From assembly GCA_964363695.1 (NCBI GenBank), contig CAYIJI010000043.1:1-8177 (forward strand): 8,177 nt of DNA. The letters are read 5' to 3'. This document shows, piece after piece, positions 1-5,861 of the stretch. Position 1 is the stretch's first letter. The number at the start of each line of letters is the position of its first letter. The notes under the pieces were generated by a model, which did not search any database, had not been told where the DNA came from, and was given only the letters and a program-made list of their open reading frames with translations. A program made the position numbers and the translations under genes. This DNA comes from JAMCZZ01 sp964363695 (GTDB lineage Bacteria; Patescibacteriota; UBA1384; XYA2-FULL-43-10; 1-14-0-10-43-13).

Positions 1-4
1 AGCC

Positions 5-38
5 CAAGCTTCAGCTTGTATCAGCAGCCTAAAGGCTG
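5..38. repeat. Two tandem short palindromes at the window edge
   Basis: Two hairpin-forming inverted repeats lie side by side: CAAGCT/AGCTTG at 5-10/13-18, and CAGCC/GGCTG at 25-29/34-38 with a TAAA loop. No T-run follows either, so they do not look like an intrinsic terminator for the + strand. They resemble the short dispersed palindromes common in intergenic regions of Patescibacteria. Whether they recur in this genome cannot be seen here. A weak AGGA at 56-59 is the ribosome binding site candidate for the first gene. Confidence 0.4.
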
Positions 39-65
39 GTCTACATTATATAAGTAGGACAAAGT

Positions 66-617
66 ATGATAATAGGAATATCAGGTACATTCGGTGCCGG
101 CAAAGACTTGGTTGCTAAATGTTTAGAAGAAAAAAAAGATTTCCAACATCTTTCTTTGGCTGATATATTACGGGAGATTGCCGTTGAGAATGGAATTGGT
201 GTCGACAGAGAATCTGTTAGGATTTTGGCAAATAAACTAAACCAAGAAGAGGGGGGAGATTTTTTAGCTCAGAGAGCACTAAAAAGAAAGAGCAAAAAGA
301 ATCTAGTCATTTCTGCTGTAAGAAGACCAGAGGAAATTGATTTACTTAAGAAGCAAGATAATTTTATTTTAATTTTTGTTGATGCCCCGACTGAAATTCG
401 TTTTCAAAGATTAGTTTCTCGTTCCAGGGATATTGAAGGACAAATGACCTTGGATGAACTAAAAAACAAAGAAAATCTTGAATCTTCAGGGAAGAGTTCT
501 CAGAGAGTGGATTTGTGTAAAGAAAAAGCGGATTTTATCATTGATAATAGCGGAACAAAAGACGAACTTCACCAAAAAATAAACAAAATTTTAAAGGAGT
601 GTTGTGACTCAGTTTGA
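66..617 (+). CDS. P-loop deoxynucleoside monophosphate kinase-like protein
   Basis: This 183-residue protein is a small P-loop kinase. The Walker A motif is GTFGAGKD (residues 7-14). Asp follows the Lys in place of the usual Ser/Thr, as in phage T4-type dNMP kinases (GxxxxGKD). A second segment, SAVRRPEEIDLL (residues 83-94), resembles the 'vRfpnE' element of that family, and FVDAPTEIRFQRL (residues 104-116) leads into an Arg-rich LID-like region (RLVSRSRD). The likely role is phosphorylation of dTMP or another dNMP to the diphosphate in the cytoplasm. The weaker alternative is a dephospho-CoA kinase-like protein, which shares the fold. Context favours a nucleotide kinase: the gene heads a deoxypyrimidine operon and its last 14 bases overlap the thymidylate synthase family gene. 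The start at 66 has AGGA six bases upstream. T4 gp1 phosphorylates dTMP, dGMP and 5-hydroxymethyl-dCMP, so an unusual substrate is possible. Confidence 0.72.
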   Translation: MIIGISGTFGAGKDLVAKCLEEKKDFQHLSLADILREIAVENGIGVDRESVRILANKLNQEEGGDFLAQRALKRKSKKNLVISAVRRPEEIDLLKKQDNFILIFVDAPTEIRFQRLVSRSRDIEGQMTLDELKNKENLESSGKSSQRVDLCKEKADFIIDNSGTKDELHQKINKILKECCDSV

Positions 618-1434
618 TAAAGTTTACCAAGATGCCATCCTCCGAATCTTAAACGAAGGCATTGAGGAATATCACGAACGCACTGGAATGAAAGTTAAAG
701 CTGTTCCAGGGCTTACGATTCAGACTGATTTTGGCTTTCCAATTTTAACATTGCGAAAAATCCCGGTAAAATTATTTGTGGCCGAAATGGTTTGGTTCAT
801 TTCAGGAGGCAAAGACCCGGATGAGTTTTTGACAAAGTACACTAAAATTTGGGATGATTTTCGCGAAGAAGATGGCACGATTGCTGCTGCCTATGGGCAC
901 AGATGGAGACACCATTTTGGCAGAGACCAAATCGTAGGGTTGGTGAAACTTTTAGAAAAAGAGCCCACGTCAAGACACGGTGTTGTTGTGACGTGGGATC
1001 CGGCAGACGACGGACTTATAGATGGAACTAAAAAGAAAAACGTACCTTGCCCTTACACTTTTACGGTTAACATTATTGGCGACAAACTTCACTTGCATTC
1101 AATAGTTAGATCAAACGATATGATGTTGGGGGCGCCGCATGATGTTCCTGGTTTTTCTCTACTTCAATATTTACTAGCAGCAAAACTTGGAGTTAAGCCA
1201 GGCGTATATACGCATTCTGTCAGCAATGCTCATATTTATGAGAATCACTATGATCAGGCTTGGGAACTGTTGGACAGGACCAATAGTCATCCACCAATAA
1301 TCTTTGAACCTAAACCAGATTATCTGGATCGAGCTTTAAGGGGAGACGAGACCTTGATTGAGGAAATATTTAATATTTTATCAGAGCAATATAAGCCCAA
1401 ACCGGCAGTTAAGAAAATGAAAATAGCTTTATGA
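604..1434 (+). CDS. thyA: Thymidylate synthase family protein with dCMP-type Asp
   Basis: This 276-residue protein spans the whole ThyA fold. Equivalents of E. coli catalytic and binding residues are visible: R26 (R21), E61 (E58), W83 (W80), Y97 (Y94), R124 (R126), nucleophile C149 (C146), R169 (R166), D172 (D169), H210 (H207) and Y212 (Y209). The C-terminus, IAL, matches the active-site-closing tail. Two positions differ. The Asn that reads O4/N3 of dUMP (E. coli N177) is D180, in LGAPHDVPGF, as in T4 dCMP hydroxymethylase. The Cys is followed by Pro-Tyr rather than His. The enzyme normally methylates dUMP with methylene-THF, giving dTMP and DHF. Here the preferred substrate may be dCMP. The start is a GTG with GGAG (596-599) four bases upstream. 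The gene overlaps the kinase by 14 bases and the reductase by ATGA, so translation is probably coupled. The family is certain; the substrate is not. Confidence 0.9.
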   Translation: MTQFDKVYQDAILRILNEGIEEYHERTGMKVKAVPGLTIQTDFGFPILTLRKIPVKLFVAEMVWFISGGKDPDEFLTKYTKIWDDFREEDGTIAAAYGHRWRHHFGRDQIVGLVKLLEKEPTSRHGVVVTWDPADDGLIDGTKKKNVPCPYTFTVNIIGDKLHLHSIVRSNDMMLGAPHDVPGFSLLQYLLAAKLGVKPGVYTHSVSNAHIYENHYDQAWELLDRTNSHPPIIFEPKPDYLDRALRGDETLIEEIFNILSEQYKPKPAVKKMKIAL

Positions 1435-1985
1435 AAACCATAATTATAATGGCAGAATCGCTTGATGGCAGCATCGCTTATGATTCAAACCATGCAGCAA
1501 ATTGGACATCAAAAGAAGATAAGAAATTTTTTGTGGAAGAAACAAAAAAAGGGGGAGCGATCGTTTTTGGTCAGAATACTTTTAAAACTCTGGGCGATAA
1601 ACCTTTGCCTGGCCGGTTGAATGTAGTGATGACAATCAATGAGGAAGACAAGAAAAAGGAAAAACCGGGATCGCTCGAGTTTTTTGTCAGCGAAAAACCA
1701 CAAACAGTTTTGTCGGTCCTAAAAAAGAAAGGTTTAAAAAAAATATTTATAGGCGGCGGCAGCATAATAAACGGACTTTTCTTTGATGCCGGATTAGTTG
1801 ATGAATTGTGGATCACGGTTGAGCCGAAAATTTTTGGAACCGGCATGAGAATACTATCAGACAAGAAAAGGGATATTAACTTGACCTTAAAATCAGTCAA
1901 AAAAGATAATCAAACAGTGTTATTAAAATATGGAGTTAATTATGTCGGTTCTGACAAAAAAAGAAATTATAGATGCGATCGATAA
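1431..1985 (+). CDS. folA: Dihydrofolate reductase
   Basis: This 184-residue protein is a DHFR-fold reductase that would regenerate THF from the DHF released by thymidylate synthase, using NADPH. Visible marks are ESLDGSIA near the N-terminus, W25 with acidic D30 in WTSKEDKKFF (aligning with E. coli W22/D27), GQNTF (47-51) for the NADPH-binding GRHTW, PLPGR (58-62) with the folate-binding Arg, and the glycine cluster GGGS (108-111). Residues around 170-184 come from a stretch that also encodes the next gene and look like a tail beyond the normal DHFR end. The ATG lies within the stop of the preceding gene (ATGA), and the 3' end overlaps the Dcd-like gene by 44 bases. RibD-type reductases share the fold, but PLPGR, the active-site Asp and the neighbour favour DHFR. 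A DHFR beside the synthase implies that the synthase oxidises folate, i.e. methylates rather than hydroxymethylates. Confidence 0.88.
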   Translation: MKTIIIMAESLDGSIAYDSNHAANWTSKEDKKFFVEETKKGGAIVFGQNTFKTLGDKPLPGRLNVVMTINEEDKKKEKPGSLEFFVSEKPQTVLSVLKKKGLKKIFIGGGSIINGLFFDAGLVDELWITVEPKIFGTGMRILSDKKRDINLTLKSVKKDNQTVLLKYGVNYVGSDKKRNYRCDR

Positions 1986-2676
1986 AGGTGAATTGGCTTT
2001 TGAGCCAGGTTTAGATCAGTTCCAATTGCAGCCTGCAGCGGTAGATATTCGAGTTGGTTTAAATTTCTTTATTCCAAAGATTTGGGCTCTCTCTGACAGC
2101 GGAAGAAAAGACCTGAATGTTGACCATTTAAATAATGAAGAAAAAAGTGAAGTTTTGGATCATATTCATTTGAAGCCCTGCCAAACTTTCGATCTCTTGC
2201 CCGGGGAATTCATTCTTATTTCGACGTATGAAAAAATATTAATCAAATCTGGAAGTTTAATCTCGATATTATATCCGCGAAGTTCAACCACCAGAAGGGG
2301 AATTTCGATTGAGTCGGGAGTGATCGATCCTTACTATGAAGGCTCTTTGATGATTCCAGTATTCAATCAAACAAGAACTCAGAAAATAAGGATTTATCCA
2401 GGTGAGAGAATTGCCCAACTAGTGTTTCACCGAACAGAAAGCGAACTAACAAAAGAAGAATCTTTGACTCATGGCGTGGCAAAACCAAAATACCAAGGAG
2501 TACAGGGCTACCAACTAGATTATAAATTTGATCCGCATGATGAAATAAATATTATTCGGGATGGCAATTTAGAGCAATTAAAGAAAAAGCATTTAATAAT
2601 AAGTCAAAATGACAATGAAGAAAAAAATCAAATACCCGTATCTGCCGAAGGGCAGGGAAATTCTCCACGTTTCTAG
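1942..2676 (+). CDS. dCTP deaminase/dUTPase family protein lacking the deaminase Glu
   Basis: This 244-residue member of the trimeric Dcd/dUTPase family has QPAAVDIRVG (residues 30-39, motif 1), YPRSSTTRRG (111-120, motif 2), SGVIDPYYEG (125-134, motif 3), PGERIAQLVF (153-162, motif 4) and KYQGVQGYQ (183-191, the Dcd-like lid). The segment around motif 3 is dUTPase-like, with D129 as candidate catalytic base. The Glu that deaminates in E. coli Dcd (E138, in LEFYN) aligns with P139 in MIPVFN. A triphosphatase acting on dUTP, or possibly dCTP, is therefore more likely than a true dCTP deaminase; either would give a dNMP. I chose ATG 1942 because GGAG at 1932-1935 sits six bases upstream and Dcd proteins begin like MSVLTKKEI; an in-frame ATG at 1930 would add four residues. 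The protein is longer than the usual ~190 residues, through a ~50-residue polar tail that partly overlaps the next gene. Confidence 0.78.
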   Translation: MSVLTKKEIIDAIDKGELAFEPGLDQFQLQPAAVDIRVGLNFFIPKIWALSDSGRKDLNVDHLNNEEKSEVLDHIHLKPCQTFDLLPGEFILISTYEKILIKSGSLISILYPRSSTTRRGISIESGVIDPYYEGSLMIPVFNQTRTQKIRIYPGERIAQLVFHRTESELTKEESLTHGVAKPKYQGVQGYQLDYKFDPHDEINIIRDGNLEQLKKKHLIISQNDNEEKNQIPVSAEGQGNSPRF

Positions 2677-3496
2677 CGACAATCCTTTTATACTTGCTGC
2701 AAAAAAAGCGGCAGAGCATAAAGGGTGTGCTAAGCAAACTACGGGAGCAGTAATCGTTAAAGACGGCAAGATTGTTGCTGTTGGATCGAACGCGGGCATT
2801 CGAATTAATATTTGTCCTAGGGTTTTAAGGGGCAGTAAGACAGGGACAGATTACCATTTTTGTAAAGATGTTTGTAAGCAGAAAGGACATGCTGAGCAAA
2901 CTGCCTGTTTAGATGCCAAAGAAAAAAAGTTAGATGTGAAAGGGAGCGACTTATACTTATGGGGGCATTGGTGGTGTTGCGAGCCTTGCTGGAATGCGAT
3001 GATAGAAGCTGGCATTAAGAATGTTTATTTAGAAGAAGGCGCTGAGGAGAAATTTAACATTTCTTCGACTATTGGCAAGATTTATATTTCAGGAGCCCTA
3101 ACTATTCTTAGCGAAAAAAGAGATTTGAAGAAAGCATACGAAGAAATTGCAGGATTATGTTCGGCTTTTTGTTCCAATATCTATGTGCCGCATTTGGGAG
3201 GCACGGATCCAACCAGTGATCCAGATGTTGCGCCCAGTACTGTGTGGAAAAAAGATCACAGAGAAGTAGCATCATCGGATTTGATAATTGCATATGTCGG
3301 CCAGCCATCTTTGGGAGTCGGAGCTGAACTTGAAATTGCTCGTATGGCAGCCTCAAACATTATCTTATGGTGGTTTAAAGGTGAAAAAGTCAGCCGCATG
3401 GCCAGAGGAAATCCGAACGCGAAACATTTGATAGAAGCTAAGAGCACGAAGGATTTAATGGAACAGCTTAAAAAAGTTGTAAGTGGTTTGAAATAG
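2609..3496 (+). CDS. dCMP deaminase-type domain fused to DNPH1-like N-hydrolase
   Basis: This 295-residue protein has two enzyme domains. Residues ~25-145 are a cytidine/deoxycytidylate deaminase fold: H94-A-E96 gives a zinc ligand and the catalytic Glu, and C124-E-P-C127 gives the other zinc ligands. An insert with C69, C85 and C89 could hold a second metal, as in some dCMP deaminases. Residues ~156-295 resemble the nucleoside 2-deoxyribosyltransferase superfamily, and specifically DNPH1/Rcl. Y159 in KIYISGALT, D216 in KKDHREV, and E240 in QPSLGVGAELEIA correspond to human Y24, D80 and E104; RMARGN matches the human AMIRGA segment. The deaminase would make dUMP, or a 5-substituted dUMP, from the dCMP form. 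The second domain would cut deoxynucleotide 5'-phosphates into base and deoxyribose 5-phosphate. The start lies 68 bases inside the previous gene with no clear Shine-Dalgarno. A second ATG at 2615 is also possible; no later ATG/GTG/TTG precedes the domain. Confidence 0.82.
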   Translation: MTMKKKIKYPYLPKGREILHVSSDNPFILAAKKAAEHKGCAKQTTGAVIVKDGKIVAVGSNAGIRINICPRVLRGSKTGTDYHFCKDVCKQKGHAEQTACLDAKEKKLDVKGSDLYLWGHWWCCEPCWNAMIEAGIKNVYLEEGAEEKFNISSTIGKIYISGALTILSEKRDLKKAYEEIAGLCSAFCSNIYVPHLGGTDPTSDPDVAPSTVWKKDHREVASSDLIIAYVGQPSLGVGAELEIARMAASNIILWWFKGEKVSRMARGNPNAKHLIEAKSTKDLMEQLKKVVSGLK

Positions 3497-3507
3497 GTTA
3501 AATCATA

Positions 3508-3535
3508 TTTACTTTATTCTATAAAGTGGTAACAT
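3508..3535 (+). promoter_or_regulatory. Possible promoter of the T-box/thrS transcript
   Basis: TTTACT (3508-3513) and TAACAT (3530-3535), 16 bases apart, each match four of six sigma-70 consensus bases. An alternative -10 is TATAAA at 3520-3525, though its -35 would be poor. Either would start the RNA just before T-box stem I at about 3546. The evidence is positional and weak. Confidence 0.3.
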
Positions 3536-3545
3536 AAAAACATAA

Positions 3546-3681
3546 TTAAATCTAAATTGTTGATGGACCTCACCAATCCGGAGATTTAGCACAGACCGCA
3601 GTGATTGCGGAAATTAAGACCAAATCGAGATGGAACCTCCCGACGCTTCGGCCGGGATCTCGAAACAGACGGTCTTTTTTT
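3546..3681 (+). promoter_or_regulatory. Compact T-box riboswitch controlling thrS
   Basis: T-box leaders sense uncharged tRNA and control aminoacyl-tRNA synthetase genes. The parts appear in the expected order. A short stem I pairs TTAAATCT (3546-3553) with AGATTTAG (3582-3589), or alternatively CTAAAT with ATTTAG. Its upper part is GATGG/CCAATC with one bulged A, closing a loop that contains the Thr codon ACC at 3567-3569; a second ACC followed by A is at 3572-3574. Stem III is CCGCA(3596-3600)/TGCGG(3606-3610). The antiterminator is CGAGA(3626-3630)/TCTCG(3658-3662), then the seven-base bulge TGGAACC (3631-3637), then TCCCG(3638-3642)/CGGGA(3653-3657). A T-run ends the element at 3681. TGGAACC predicts a tRNA-Thr ending in U-CCA, with GGU anticodon for ACC. 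Stem II, IIA/B and the long distal stem I of classical T-boxes are absent. thrS begins 29 bases downstream. Confidence 0.83.
3616..3681 (+). terminator. Candidate conditional terminator within the T-box
   Basis: GGTCTT (3671-3676) runs into seven Ts (3675-3681). It can pair with AAGACC (3616-3621), enclosing the antiterminator domain. CGGTCT (3670-3675) can instead pair with AGACCG (3593-3598), which would break stem III. I found no helix using the 3' strand of the antiterminator, the usual arrangement, so the switching partner is unresolved. The T-run favours transcriptional control. CTCC at 3637-3640 could also pair with the thrS ribosome binding site GGAG (3702-3705), a weaker translational alternative. 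Confidence 0.4.
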
Positions 3682-3709
3682 GATAGAATAAAGTTAATAA
3701 AGGAGCATT

Positions 3710-5437
3710 ATGGAAAAAGAAAAAAGTAACATTGAAACGGTGCGTCATTCACTTAGTCATGTTTTGGCGATGGCAGTTTTGGAAATGTTTCCTGAAGCAA
3801 AACTTGGAATTGGCCCATCAATCGAAAATGGCTTTTACTACGATTTTGACCTGCCAAGGACTTTGATTCCTGAGGATCTCCCTATTCTTGAAGCGAAGAT
3901 GCGTAAAATTATTGAAAAAAATATCAAAATCGAAAAGCATGAAAAGCCAAAAAAAGAGGCAATTGAATTCATCAAAAAAGCAAATCAACCGTATAAAGTT
4001 GAATTAGCTGAAGAATTAGAAGATGACAAAGCAAATTTTTACACTATCAACGGATTTATCGATCTTTGTAAGGGGCCTCATGTAGTTTCGACTGGAGAGT
4101 TAAAGAGTGCTGGTTTTAAGCTTAATAAAATTGCTGGTGCTTATTGGAGAGGCAGTGAAAAAAATAAAATGCTCCAGCGAATTTATGGACTAGCTTTTGA
4201 AAATAAAGAAGCGCTTAAAAAGTATGAGGAAATATTACAAGAGGCCGAAAAAAGAGATCATAGAAAACTTGGAAGCCAGATGGATTTATTTTCATTTCAC
4301 GAAGAAGGTCCTGGTTTTCCTTTTTGGCATCCAAAGGGTATGGTAATTTGGAATTTGCTTTTAGATTGGTGGAGAAAAGAGCACAAAGAAGCCGGTTATT
4401 CCGAAATAAAAACTCCAGTTATTTTATCTAGAAATCTATGGGAAGAATCCGGCCATTGGGATCACTATAAAAAGAATATGTACTTCACTAAAATTGATGA
4501 TCGAGATTTTGCCGTAAAGCCAATGAATTGCCCTGGCGGAATATTAATTTATAAAAATACTCTGCATTCTTACAAGGAATTTCCAATTCGCATGGCTGAA
4601 GTTGGACTGGTTCACCGTCATGAATTGGCCGGCGTTTTGCATGGTTTGATGCGAGTACGATCTTTTCATCAGGATGATGCGCATATTTATTGTCTTCCTG
4701 AACAAATTGAGTCGGAAGTTATTGGTGTGATCAATCTGATCGATAAAATGTATGGAAAACTGGGGTTAAAATACCATTTGGAATTATCAACCAGGCCAAA
4801 AGAAGGTTCTATTGGCTCGGACGAAATGTGGAAGAAAGCAGAAGATTCATTAAAGAGTGCGCTCGATCATAAGAAAATTGATTACAAATTAAATTTGGGG
4901 GACGGAGCATTTTATGGTCCAAAAATCGATTTTCATATTGAGGATGCAATTGGTAGAACTTGGCAGACGGGAACTATTCAGCTTGACTTTGCAATGCCGG
5001 AGCGTTTTGATTTAGAATACGCAGCCGAAGATGGCTCAAAAAAGCGTCCTGTAATGCTCCACCGCGTCGTATTTGGCTCTTTTGAACGTTTTATCGGCAT
5101 ATTGCTCGAACACTTTGCCGGAGCCCTACCTGTGTGGCTTGCGCCGGTCCAAGCTATGGTTATTCCAATTTCAGAAAAACACTTAGATTATGCCAAGAAA
5201 GTCGAGAAAGAGTTACTAAAAAAAGATATTCGAGTTGAAATAGATAGCAGGAATGAATCAATGGGCAAAAAAATTCGTGAGTCAGAAATGCAAAAAATCC
5301 CTTACATGTTAATTGTTGGAGATAAGGAAAAAGAAGCAAATAGGGTGGCGGTCAGAAAATATGGAGAAGGCGATAAAGGGCAAATGGAAATGAGGGACAT
5401 TATTAAAGAAATTTCTCAATATGAAACCGGGCATTGA
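3710..5437 (+). CDS. thrS: Threonyl-tRNA synthetase without the TGS domain
   Basis: This class II synthetase of 575 residues charges tRNA-Thr. The editing domain (~1-170) has H13-x3-H17 (RHSLSH) and C120-x3-H124 (DLCKGPH), the metal-like site that clears Ser-tRNA-Thr. The catalytic core (~185-475) has the zinc ligands C274 (MNCPGG), H325 (QDDAH) and H451 (MLHR), each exactly 60 residues below E. coli C334, H385 and H511. Motif 2 lies around RMAEVGLVHRHE and motif 3 around GSFERFIGILLEHF. The anticodon-binding domain follows (~478-575). The N-terminal TGS domain of ~60 residues present in E. coli is missing. The start is well supported by AAAGGAG (3699-3705) four bases upstream, and the only sequence before it is the T-box leader, so the absence is not a start-choice artefact. 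The 3' end overlaps the NUDIX gene by 17 bases. Confidence 0.96.
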   Translation: MEKEKSNIETVRHSLSHVLAMAVLEMFPEAKLGIGPSIENGFYYDFDLPRTLIPEDLPILEAKMRKIIEKNIKIEKHEKPKKEAIEFIKKANQPYKVELAEELEDDKANFYTINGFIDLCKGPHVVSTGELKSAGFKLNKIAGAYWRGSEKNKMLQRIYGLAFENKEALKKYEEILQEAEKRDHRKLGSQMDLFSFHEEGPGFPFWHPKGMVIWNLLLDWWRKEHKEAGYSEIKTPVILSRNLWEESGHWDHYKKNMYFTKIDDRDFAVKPMNCPGGILIYKNTLHSYKEFPIRMAEVGLVHRHELAGVLHGLMRVRSFHQDDAHIYCLPEQIESEVIGVINLIDKMYGKLGLKYHLELSTRPKEGSIGSDEMWKKAEDSLKSALDHKKIDYKLNLGDGAFYGPKIDFHIEDAIGRTWQTGTIQLDFAMPERFDLEYAAEDGSKKRPVMLHRVVFGSFERFIGILLEHFAGALPVWLAPVQAMVIPISEKHLDYAKKVEKELLKKDIRVEIDSRNESMGKKIRESEMQKIPYMLIVGDKEKEANRVAVRKYGEGDKGQMEMRDIIKEISQYETGH

Positions 5438-5861
5438 TTTTGTTGGTGTTGGCGTATTTGCCTTAATATTTAATAACAAAAATGAAATTCTTTTAGTCAA
5501 CCATAAATTGTCAGAGAAGAAGCCTGAGGACTTTTCTGATTACTGGTCAATGCCAGGCGGAACGGTTGAATTTGGCGAAACGGCAATAGAAGCCTTAAAG
5601 CGAGAGATAAAAGAAGAACTTGGAATTAATATTTTTGAAGAAAAATTAATAGGTTACAACGACTGGATAAAGATGGACAGGCATTGGATCGGCTTAAATT
5701 TTATTGCAAAAACAAATGATGCGCCTAGAATAAAAGAACCGGAAAAAATAAAAGAGGCAAGGTTTTTTAATATAAATGATATCCCAAACAATCTTTCAGA
5801 TTTTTGCGAAGAATGCTTAGAAATAGTTAGAATGGAGCATTGTGATGATAAAACCCAATAA
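5421..5861 (+). CDS. NUDIX hydrolase
   Basis: This 146-residue protein contains a complete NUDIX box at residues 47-69: G47-x5-E53-x7-R61-E62-I63-K64-E65-E66-L67-G68-I69, fitting GX5EX7REUXEEXGU. These residues bind Mg2+ and cleave a nucleoside diphosphate linked to another group. A hydrophobic strand (VGVGVFALIF) precedes the box, and the WSMPGG turn is typical. The substrate cannot be read from the sequence; dNTP cleaning and ADP-ribose or other NDP-X compounds are all possible. The ATG lies 17 bases inside the end of thrS, without a clear Shine-Dalgarno, so it probably depends on thrS translation and the T-box. It overlaps the next gene by 17 bases. Confidence 0.88.
   Translation: MKPGIDFVGVGVFALIFNNKNEILLVNHKLSEKKPEDFSDYWSMPGGTVEFGETAIEALKREIKEELGINIFEEKLIGYNDWIKMDRHWIGLNFIAKTNDAPRIKEPEKIKEARFFNINDIPNNLSDFCEECLEIVRMEHCDDKTQ

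Noticed and set aside
1509..1900. Minus-strand open frames opposite the reductase gene
   Set aside because: They carry no recognisable motif and lie wholly within a well-supported gene on the other strand.
3108..3447. Minus-strand open frames opposite the deaminase fusion
   Set aside because: They are shadows of the DNPH1-like coding region, with no start signal and no family features.
3546..3681. A tRNA gene in the thrS leader
   Set aside because: There is no acceptor stem or T-loop consensus; the order of elements and the TGGAACC bulge fit a T-box instead.
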